The translations under genes and the position numbers were made by a program. Shown here in pieces: positions 7,850 through 14,884 of a stretch of 64,000 nt of DNA. Under the pieces are notes generated by a model. It saw only the letters and a program-made list of their open reading frames with translations, was not told where the DNA came from and searched no databases. Within the stretch, counting starts at the first letter, position 1. Each line of letters begins with the position of its first letter. The DNA comes from Desulfobulbaceae bacterium (GTDB taxonomy: Bacteria; Desulfobacterota; Desulfobulbia; Desulfobulbales; Desulfobulbaceae): positions 1-64,000 of the forward strand of contig JAMJFO010000012.1 in NCBI GenBank assembly GCA_023544645.1, read 5' to 3'.

Positions 7850-7889
7850 CAGTTCAACCTTCCCTTGCGTCATCATTCCCTCCGCCCGA

Positions 7890-8294
7890 TTAAAAAGCTG
7901 ATTCCAGCTTCATTCCATCGATTTGCCTTTTCACCTGCGCGGCCGTCCTGATGCGCTCGGCAAGCAATTCGATATCGACTGGTTTTTTGAGATAATCAAA
8001 AACTCCCAGTTTCCAGGCCTCAGCAGTTTCCTCGTCGGCGCCGTGCCCTGTCTGGACGATTACCTGAATGGTCGGATAATTCCGCCTTACCTGACGAAGA
8101 ACTTCCATTCCGTCTATCCCCGGCATTTTCAAGTCAAGGACCATGACATCGGGCGCGGCGCCGTTCAGTTCACGAATGGCGTCCAGCCCGCCAAGCGCGA
8201 CATCACTGGACAAATCCCTCAGGTCAAGTCGCTCCGCCAGTGTCCTGACAAAATTTTCCTCATCGTCCACCAGTAGTATTTTGATATCTTCCAT
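7890..8294 (-). CDS. Single-domain response regulator (module copy 2)
   Basis: A 134-residue receiver with D10/D11, D54 (MVLDLKMPGIDG), T82 and K104, all at the same positions as the plus-strand receiver at 1376-1855, to which it is clearly paralogous. The start at 8294 has AGAGGT upstream and follows the stop of the broken receiver gene at 8299. The open frame continues upstream only because of the frameshift in that gene. It ends soon after the receiver (KLESAF) and lacks the AFAEAGE tail of its paralogue. Confidence 0.82.
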   Translation of the reverse strand: MEDIKILLVDDEENFVRTLAERLDLRDLSSDVALGGLDAIRELNGAAPDVMVLDLKMPGIDGMEVLRQVRRNYPTIQVIVQTGHGADEETAEAWKLGVFDYLKKPVDIELLAERIRTAAQVKRQIDGMKLESAF

Positions 8295-8298
8295 ACTG

Positions 8299-8861
8299 TT
8301 ACCTCTTTCTTGCGTTTTTATTCGTGCTGCTTTCGCCCGAATCTTTTTTGCCGTTATCAACGCTTTCTTCCGAAGCTGATGCGTCCATGATGCTGATCGC
8401 CGTATCAAATTCCCCGGCCTGGGCAAAGCTACGGCGCTCATCGAATCCTCGAAAAGCTTCTGCAGCGAGCGCCTGTGCCTGACAACGCTCTTTTTCCTGC
8501 TGCGATGACATGCTTCAACGACCTTGCGCTTCAACTTCTCCATGTCAAACGGAACCGTCAGGTCATCACTGGCGCCGGCCCGCATGCCAGCCATCGAGGC
8601 GTTCACGTTGTCGCTGTAATTGATCAGAACCACATCGACGGAAGGCATTGATTCGCGAATCAGCCTGAGCCCGCCAAGCATTTTTTCGGCCTGATGGCGA
8701 ACATCGACCAGGACAACGTCGATTGCAGCAGGCCATCCCTACCCCTTCCCCGGCTTATGCTGGTGGACGGTCGCACCCCACTGCCGCAGTTTCCCGCCAA
8801 GTGTTTCCAGCAGTGAATCGTCTTGGGTCACGATAAGAAGCGCGGCGTCTGCCCGCTCCAT
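8299..8861 (-). pseudogene. Broken degenerate receiver (module copy 2)
   Basis: Homologue of the receiver at 822-1343. The ATG at 8861 gives LLIVTQDDSLLETLGGKL, then an in-frame TAG stop at codon 41 (8739-8741). The same frame continues with IDVVLVDVR, MAGMRAGASDDL and VPFDMEKL. Near 8429 one base is missing: the frame leaves SMSAVA, and the other frame resumes FAQAGEFDTAISIMD and ends at 8299. Repaired, the protein would have the same layout as its plus-strand paralogue, including the tail motif, and it too lacks the conserved lysine (V before PFD). Two independent lesions make loss of function likely. Confidence 0.75.
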
Positions 8862-8902
8862 GCGTCCGCAGTTACCGCCAAGCATCTGCCGCAACGAGGG
8901 TT

Positions 8903-9202
8903 TCAGCTTGCCCTGACGGAAACCACGGCATAGGTTACCGACACTCCGCGCAGTCCGGTCGCTTCAAGAAAATCTTCAATGCTGTGATGATGGCGGCGGG
9001 GCTGTTCATCCATGATGCGTATTGCTTCTTCATGGAGCCCGCCTTCGGCAAAAGCGACCGCCATAAATGCTTTTTGCAGATACCCCAGCCTGCTTTTGGG
9101 AGTGGAAGGAGGAATCATCTCCCTGGCGACCTCCCATTCACCTGCTTCGTCAAAAGTGACAGCCATCATCCAACCGCGATATTTATCAGACGATTCGTTC
9201 AT
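8903..9202 (-). CDS. Small two-repeat protein with AFAEAGE-type motif (module copy 2)
   Basis: A 99-residue paralogue of the plus-strand protein at 429-725. Unit one is at residues 11-29 (WMMAVTFDEAGEWEVAREM) and unit two at about 46-64 (FMAVAFAEGGLHEEAIRIM). The C-terminal S-x-E-D-x-L region and the Y-x-V-V end are shared with the paralogue. GGAGG stands eight bases before the ATG at 9202, and a sigma54-type promoter lies further upstream. Unlike the next gene in its operon it is intact. Function unknown; the repeats suggest a small helical binding protein. Confidence 0.78.
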   Translation of the reverse strand: MNESSDKYRGWMMAVTFDEAGEWEVAREMIPPSTPKSRLGYLQKAFMAVAFAEGGLHEEAIRIMDEQPRRHHHSIEDFLEATGLRGVSVTYAVVSVRAS

Positions 9203-9261
9203 GTCGGACCTCCATCGGATTCAATAATCTGGCATATACTTCTCGCGCCTTCCCCCCTTAT

Positions 9262-9278
9262 AGCAATTACGGTGCCAG
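9262..9278 (-). promoter_or_regulatory. Sigma54-type promoter of the second module copy
   Basis: On the minus strand the sequence reads CTGGCACCGTAATTGCT, almost exactly the consensus TGGCAC-N5-TTGCW with GG-N10-GC spacing (GG at 9276-9275, GC at 9264-9263). It lies 60 bases before the start of the small repeat protein, the same arrangement as the promoter at 362-378. Confidence 0.72.
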
Positions 9279-9589
9279 AATAAAAATATCAATAAAAACG
9301 AGCAGTTAAACAAACAAACACAAACACGCCCCAGCCTCCTTGATACATTGAGAAACAATTCGAAACAATCGCCGGACAAGTAATACACGGGTACTGGCCA
9401 CGGCTCGCTCTTGAAAAAAAAGGAACGACAAACAAATACAAAATAACAGGTATATAAAAATGTTATGAAAAAAAAATTGACAAAACCCTGTCATTTACGC
9501 AAATTGAAACTTATTAAGACGTGATGAAACAGAACTCTAACCCCTGCCTGTTCATCATGCTTACTGCTCGTTCACCAAAGGGGACGAAT
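9279..9589. other. AT-rich spacer between divergent genes
   Basis: This 311-base stretch separates the second sigma54-type promoter from the PAS-receiver chimera. The 62-codon minus frame in it is hydrophobic low-complexity sequence without a ribosome-binding site, and I do not call it. A TTGACA occurs near 9477, but I see no matching -10 at the usual distance. Confidence 0.5.
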
Positions 9590-9988
9590 GTGAATCCTGA
9601 AGACGTAATCAACGGCATACCGCACCCGGTTGCGATTCTTGATGCCCAGCTTCGCGTATCATCCATGAACTGCAAACTTGAGGCCATTACAGGACATGCT
9701 TCCGGCGCCGTAAAAGGAATACGGGCCGAACACGTTATTCGGTTCAATTTCGGGACCGGCGGCATCGAAAAGGCCCTGCAGGGAGAGCAGCCGCTGACCA
9801 GAGAAGGCGACATTATCAAGAACCACGACCCGGCAATCGAAATTATCATGCTCACCGGGCACGGTTCAACAGCCAGCGGCATTGAAGGCATGAAAAAAGG
9901 ACTTTTCGATTACCTTATGAAACCGGTTGATATCGGCGAATTAGTTATCAAAATAAATGAAGCCGCCGCAGTAAAGAATTCTGAATAA
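9590..9988 (+). pseudogene. PAS fragment joined to the second half of a receiver
   Basis: From a GTG at 9590 with AAAGGGGA six bases upstream, 132 residues. Residues 1-65 resemble a PAS domain (INGIPHPVAILDAQLRVSSM, then AITGHASGAVKG). Residues 77-132 are the second half of a receiver (EIIMLTGHGSTASG, then FDYLMKPVDIGEL) with T and K but no acidic pocket and no phospho-acceptor Asp. The junction suggests an internal deletion in a longer PAS/receiver protein. It has a clean start and no stops, so it might still be expressed; I class it as a deletion remnant with moderate confidence. Confidence 0.5.
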
Positions 9989-10000
9989 AACCTGCGGCAA

Positions 10001-10546
10001 TCAGTCAAAAACCTCCGCTTCCCTGAATGGCACGCCATTCCGGTCTTTTTCCGAAAGAATCGGCTCACCGGTCAGTGGCCAGGAAATATTCAGATCCGGA
10101 TCATCCCAGGCGATGGTCCGTTCATGCTGGAGGGCGTAGAAATCCGTGGCAAGATAAAGAAATTCAGCGCTGTCGGACAACACATAAAATCCATGGGCAA
10201 ACCCTTCGGGCACCCAGAACTGCTTTTTGTTTTCCGCGGACAGGCGGACTCCGACCCACGTCCCGTACGTCGGAGAACTCCGGCGGATATCCACGGCCAC
10301 ATCAAACACTTCGCCCCTGATCACCCGTACAAGCTTTCCCTGGGGCTGTTTGATCTGGTAATGCAGCCCGCGCAGGACATTCTGTTCCGAGCAGGAGTGG
10401 TTGTGCTGGACAAAATAGATATCCATGCCGGTGAGCTCCTGCCAGAGCCTCTGATTGAAGCTCTCAAAAAAGAACCCCCGGTCATCGCTGAACACCCGGG
10501 GTTCGAGGATAAAGGCATCGGGAATAGCTGTTGCAATTTTTTTCAT
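10001..10546 (-). CDS. rfbC: dTDP-4-dehydrorhamnose 3,5-epimerase
   Basis: The 181-residue cupin enzyme that epimerises dTDP-4-keto-6-deoxy-glucose on the way to dTDP-L-rhamnose in the cytosol. Family marks are RGLHYQ with the catalytic histidine, the KLVRVIRGEVFDVAVDIR block, SPTYGTWVG, and the Tyr-containing EFLYLATDFY. The frame is open further upstream, but the ATG at 10546 gives the usual family length and N-terminus (KKIATAIPDAFILEP). It lies 31 bases after rfbB on the same strand. No rfbA or rfbD is in the window. Confidence 0.93.
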   Translation of the reverse strand: MKKIATAIPDAFILEPRVFSDDRGFFFESFNQRLWQELTGMDIYFVQHNHSCSEQNVLRGLHYQIKQPQGKLVRVIRGEVFDVAVDIRRSSPTYGTWVGVRLSAENKKQFWVPEGFAHGFYVLSDSAEFLYLATDFYALQHERTIAWDDPDLNISWPLTGEPILSEKDRNGVPFREAEVFD

Positions 10547-10577
10547 TTTTTCAATCCGGAGGCTGAGGAACCCTCTC

Positions 10578-11654
10578 TCATCTGTTGGCGTACATCTGTT
10601 GATAATACTGCCGGTACGATCCGTTAACCACGGCGTCCAGCCACGTTCTGTTGCTGAGGTACCAGTCCACGGTCTTCTCCAGACCGACGTCAAAGGTCAT
10701 CTTCGGCGTCCATCCCAGTTTTGATGAGATTTTGCCGGCATCAATGGCATAGCGGCGGTCATGGCCGAGACGGTCACGGACAAAGGTTATCAATTGCCGG
10801 CGGGGCTGTCCCGAAGGCAACGGCCCCGCCTTCCGGTCAAGGATATCGCAGAGCAGCTCCGCCACCTCAAGGTTGCGTTTTTCATTATGCCCGCCGATAT
10901 TATAAGACTCACCGGCCACGCCCTTTTCCAGCACCCGCACAATCGCCTCGCAATGGTCCTGGACATAGAGCCAGTCCCGCACATTGCCTCCGTCACCGTA
11001 GACCGGAACTTCCCGCCCCTGCAGGGCGTTATTGACGGCAAGCGGAATCAGCTTTTCCGGGAACTGGAACGGGCCGTAATTGTTTGAACAGTTGGTGATC
11101 AGGATCGGCAGCCCGTAGGTATGGAAATAGGACCGCACAAGATGATCGGAAGAGGCCTTGCTGGCCGAGTAGGGAGACCTGGGGTCATAGGCGGTCAATT
11201 CGGTAAAATATCCGGTTGCTCCCAGGGATCCGTACACCTCATCGGTGCTGACGTGCAGAAAACAACACTCGTCCCCGCCGGCCTGCCGCGGTCGGTCCAG
11301 CCAGTGTTTTCTGGCTGCCTCGAGCAGGGTAAAGGTGCCGAAGATATTTGTCCGGATAAAATCGGCCGGGCCGGTGATGGACCGGTCCACGTGGGACTCC
11401 GCGGCAAAATGGACAACAGTGTCTATATCATGCTCAAGAAAAAGGGATTCAACAAGATGCTGATCACAGATATCACCCTTGACAAAGTGATGCCGGGGAT
11501 TGTCAGCAACACCATCAAGGCTTCGCAAATTGCCCGCATAGGTCAGTTTGTCCAGATTGACAATTTCCCAATCCTCCCGCGCTTCAAGCACCAGGCGAAC
11601 AAAGTTTACCCCTATAAAACCGCAACCGCCGGTAACCAGAACTTTTTTCGCCAT
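10578..11654 (-). CDS. rfbB: dTDP-glucose 4,6-dehydratase
   Basis: A 358-residue NAD-dependent short-chain dehydrogenase/reductase-type enzyme that makes dTDP-4-keto-6-deoxy-D-glucose for O-antigen or other surface glycans. The Rossmann motif VTGGCGFIGVNFVR is at residues 7-20. HFAAESHVDRSI, STDEVYG and the catalytic YSASK follow, with NNYGPFQFPEKLIPL behind them. It is probably the first gene of a two-gene operon with rfbC. The start at 11654 (MAKKVLVTGG) fits family length. Confidence 0.95.
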   Translation of the reverse strand: MAKKVLVTGGCGFIGVNFVRLVLEAREDWEIVNLDKLTYAGNLRSLDGVADNPRHHFVKGDICDQHLVESLFLEHDIDTVVHFAAESHVDRSITGPADFIRTNIFGTFTLLEAARKHWLDRPRQAGGDECCFLHVSTDEVYGSLGATGYFTELTAYDPRSPYSASKASSDHLVRSYFHTYGLPILITNCSNNYGPFQFPEKLIPLAVNNALQGREVPVYGDGGNVRDWLYVQDHCEAIVRVLEKGVAGESYNIGGHNEKRNLEVAELLCDILDRKAGPLPSGQPRRQLITFVRDRLGHDRRYAIDAGKISSKLGWTPKMTFDVGLEKTVDWYLSNRTWLDAVVNGSYRQYYQQMYANR

Positions 11655-11990
11655 GTTTATCCCTACACTCTTTATTATTTCAGCCGCAATATCCGCTCAG
11701 GGCAGAAAACACCGGGCCGCCAAACCGCGCTCATCCCGGATCCATCATGCCGGAGCCTGTTCCTCCGTAAGGTCTGCTACTATAGAACCAGTCACCGCCT
11801 CTGTCAAACCGGAAACGAATTGCCTGCTCAAGCCAGGGCCGAAACCGTCTCCTGGCGGCAGGAATTATCTCACCGGGTTATGGACAAAGAAATTAAAATA
11901 AAGTAATATTAAAAAGTTATAATAAACATAGAAAAACGCAACGGGTTCAGGTTCAGCAACCCTCAATTTTATAACCGGCCCAGTATATCC
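11655..11990. other. Divergent intergenic region, rfbB / DUF4390 gene
   Basis: This 336-base stretch should hold the promoters of rfbB (minus) and of the DUF4390-ntrY-ntrX row (plus). A TATAAT stands at 11918-11923, but no convincing -35 is found at 16-18 bases. Frames here are extensions or shadows without ribosome-binding sites. I see no RNA gene. Confidence 0.45.
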
Positions 11991-12563
11991 ATGAAATATT
12001 CCTTTCCCGCTATATTATCCAGCGTATTTTTGATATTTCTCCTCATTGCTCCGGCTGCGGCTGAGGAAGAAGTGGAACCTCACATCGGCGACATACTCAT
12101 TACCACCTCCCAGACCCATCTGCTTTTATTCTGTTCAATCAAGAACAGTTTCACTCCGAAAATGATCGAAGGAATCCATAACGGCATTCCCGTGACATTC
12201 ACCTTCATGGTCGAACTGGAACAGGTAAGGAGCAAATGGTTCGACCGGGGCATGACCGAAATGACCATTGAGCATACCCTGGTCTACGATTCGCTGAAGG
12301 AACGCTACGAGATTCACCGTTCGGAGAAATCAAAAAATCCGCTCATCCGGGATTCCCTGGAAAAGGCCATGGAGCTGATGGTTGAACTGAACGGCATCAA
12401 GATCATCCAGCGCGATGAACTGACGCCCGATGCGCCCTACGCCCTCCATGTCAAGGCCACGTTGGCAAAGAAAACCCTCCCCCTGTACATCCACTACATC
12501 ATCCCTTTTATTTCATTATGGGATTTTGAAACCGACTGGCGCACCATAGAATTCCGCTACTGA
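11991..12563 (+). CDS. DUF4390 domain protein, exported
   Basis: A 190-residue protein with a signal peptide (hydrophobic segment at about residues 8-22, then APAAAEEE) and a beta-rich body typical of DUF4390 (FTPKMIEGIHNGIPVTFTF, VELEQVRSKWFDRG). The family is commonly found directly before an NtrY-like kinase in Desulfobacterota, as here, where the kinase starts six bases after its stop. It probably acts in the periplasm and may be linked to signal input to the kinase; the function is not established. Confidence 0.82.
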   Translation: MKYSFPAILSSVFLIFLLIAPAAAEEEVEPHIGDILITTSQTHLLLFCSIKNSFTPKMIEGIHNGIPVTFTFMVELEQVRSKWFDRGMTEMTIEHTLVYDSLKERYEIHRSEKSKNPLIRDSLEKAMELMVELNGIKIIQRDELTPDAPYALHVKATLAKKTLPLYIHYIIPFISLWDFETDWRTIEFRY

Positions 12564-12568
12564 TCCTC

Positions 12569-14788
12569 ATGCTCACCCCGCAGCAACGACAGAAAAAGAA
12601 GCGGTACATCCGCTATATCATTATCTTCTGCTGCGCCCTTATTCCGCTGCTTGCCCTGCTGCAGCGTATACTGCTCAAGGGAACATTCTCTCTGCCCATC
12701 AGCAGCACAATCCTCATTTTTGCGCTGATCAACATCAACGGCCTGCTCCTTTTGCTCATGCTGTACCTTGTGCTGAGAAATCTGGTGGAGCTGATTTTTG
12801 AACGAAAGCATAACATCCTTGGCAGCAGGCTGCGTACCCGCCTGGTGGTTTCCTTTGTTTCGCTGTCGTTTGTGCCCACGGCCCTGCTGTTCCTCATTGC
12901 CCTCAGTTTTGTCTCAACATCGATGGATTACTGGTTCAACACCAATGTCGAGGACTCGCTGCAGTCATCACTCAAACTGGCCCAAACCATTTACCGGGAT
13001 ACCGAGCAGGAAGCGGAAAACATGGGAGCGCGAATCGGCGCAGCCCTGGTTGCAAGCAGGATCGACCCGGCAAATCAGCTCGATATAGAGCAGCTTTTTG
13101 CCCGGATTCTCCAGAATACCCCACCCGGCGCTCCCGATGCCCTGGCCCTGGTTGATAACAGCCCCAGGGATATTGTCTCGATCAGGGGATCCAGGCTGCT
13201 TGCCACAACAATTCCCAATGTCCCGACAGAAGCCCTGCGCCTGGCGCAGAACCGGGAAAAGCCCGAAGTGATAACCCAGAAAGCCGGAGCGGGCGAACTG
13301 GTCCGTTCAATCATCCACCTTCGCCTGCCCGGCGTTGGCGGCACATCCTACTTTCTTGTCACCTCGCTACTGATCCCTTCGGAGCAGCTGACCAGGATGC
13401 AGACAATATCCGAAGGGCTGAACGACTACCGGCAGCTGGTCATGCTCAAGGCTCCCATCAAGCTCAGCCTGATCATCATGCTCCTGATCATCACCCTGCT
13501 TATTCTTTTTGGCGCCATCTGGTTCGGATTCTACATCTCCCACGGTTTGACCGGCCCCATCAACAAACTGGCGGAGGCCACCCGGCGGGTTGCCGAAGGC
13601 GAACTGGATTTTCAACTGGAAAAGGAATCGGACGATGAAATGGGCCTCCTGGTCGACTCCTTCAACCGCATGACCGCCGATCTGGCCGCCGGCAACCGGA
13701 ATCTTGCCAAGGCGCACGACGCGCTCAAGGAAAGCAATATCATCTCCGAACAGCGGCGCCACTACATGGAAACGGTCCTCAAAAACGTGGCTGCCGGGGT
13801 TATCGCGATCAACGAACGCAATGAAATAAACACCATCAACAAATTCGCAGAAGAACTGCTTCGCATCGATCCCACCGACTTTCTGCACAAGGACTTCCAT
13901 GATGTTCTCATCCGTCCACACGTCGCCATCCTGGAGTCCTTTTTCAATGAACTGCAGAAATCGGGCAAACAGACCATTGAACGCCATCTTCGCCTGACCG
14001 TCCGCCGCGGGGAAACCTTCTCGCTGCTGGTCAACATCACCCGCCTTGAAGATGAGGGGCGGCATATCGGCTATGTTATTGTCTTCGACAACCTGACCAA
14101 GCTGGAAAAAGCCCAGCGGCTGGCAGCCTGGCAGGAAGTTGCCCGCCGCATAGCCCATGAAATAAAAAATCCTCTCACCCCCATTCAGCTTTCAGCCCAG
14201 CGGCTCCGGAAACGCTACCTCGACAAGATCAGCGATGATACGGAGGTGTTCGATCAGTGCACCAGGACCATAGTCAACCAGGTTGAAGAGATCAAACGGC
14301 TGGTCAGTGAATTCTCGGATTTTGCCCGCATGCCGCAGGTCAGGAAAAAGCCCGGCAATCTTGTAGCCATCGTTGAAGATATTCTCAGCCTGTATCGCGA
14401 AGCGCACAAGCATATTACATTTACCCTGGACTGCAGAGAGGATATCCCGGAATTCTCTTTCGACCCTGTCCAGATCAAACGCATCCTGATCAATCTGCTT
14501 GACAATGGCGTCTCTGTCCTGCCGGAAAGCGGCAACATAACCATCACCCTGCATGTCAACCATGCGGAAAATACCATGGTCATGGAGGTTGCCGACACCG
14601 GACCCGGCATCAGCGAACAGATCAAGTTCCGGCTTTTCGAGCCCTATTTCTCCACCAAAAAATCCGGCACCGGACTGGGTCTGGCCATCGCCCACACCAT
14701 TGTTACAGAGCATAACGGAACCATACAGGTACGTGACAACCATCCTGCCGGCGCGGTCTTTATCGTTGAGCTCCCTTTAGATAGTTGA
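12569..14788 (+). CDS. ntrY: NtrY-like sensor histidine kinase
   Basis: A 739-residue membrane kinase. Four N-terminal hydrophobic segments (about 10-120) and another near 300-325 frame a periplasmic loop. A HAMP segment (GLTGPINKLAEATRRVAEGELDF region), a PAS domain (about 395-510), a HisKA domain with phospho-acceptor H530 in IAHEIKNPLTPIQLS, and a HATPase_c domain with the N box ILINLLDNGV, DTGPGIS and GTGLGLAIAHTIV follow. The domain order is that of NtrY, the partner of NtrX. NtrY/NtrX control nitrogen, redox or envelope functions in other proteobacteria; the stimulus here is unknown. Confidence 0.9.
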   Translation: MLTPQQRQKKKRYIRYIIIFCCALIPLLALLQRILLKGTFSLPISSTILIFALININGLLLLLMLYLVLRNLVELIFERKHNILGSRLRTRLVVSFVSLSFVPTALLFLIALSFVSTSMDYWFNTNVEDSLQSSLKLAQTIYRDTEQEAENMGARIGAALVASRIDPANQLDIEQLFARILQNTPPGAPDALALVDNSPRDIVSIRGSRLLATTIPNVPTEALRLAQNREKPEVITQKAGAGELVRSIIHLRLPGVGGTSYFLVTSLLIPSEQLTRMQTISEGLNDYRQLVMLKAPIKLSLIIMLLIITLLILFGAIWFGFYISHGLTGPINKLAEATRRVAEGELDFQLEKESDDEMGLLVDSFNRMTADLAAGNRNLAKAHDALKESNIISEQRRHYMETVLKNVAAGVIAINERNEINTINKFAEELLRIDPTDFLHKDFHDVLIRPHVAILESFFNELQKSGKQTIERHLRLTVRRGETFSLLVNITRLEDEGRHIGYVIVFDNLTKLEKAQRLAAWQEVARRIAHEIKNPLTPIQLSAQRLRKRYLDKISDDTEVFDQCTRTIVNQVEEIKRLVSEFSDFARMPQVRKKPGNLVAIVEDILSLYREAHKHITFTLDCREDIPEFSFDPVQIKRILINLLDNGVSVLPESGNITITLHVNHAENTMVMEVADTGPGISEQIKFRLFEPYFSTKKSGTGLGLAIAHTIVTEHNGTIQVRDNHPAGAVFIVELPLDS

Positions 14789-14884
14789 TAAGATGCGCTG
14801 AATGAAAAACATACCTCCATGCGGGCCGATGAGACCTGAACCTCCCCTGATCCTTTTCCCCGGCAGCAGAAGAACAGAGAGGAC

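Noticed and set aside
8295-8681. A two-receiver fusion protein reading 7890-8681 as one gene
   Set aside because: The fusion arises from a single-base deletion near 8429 in the upstream receiver; the downstream receiver has its own start and ribosome-binding site at 8294.
9306-9494. 62-codon hydrophobic minus frame
   Set aside because: Low-complexity AT-rich sequence with no ribosome-binding site or partner gene.
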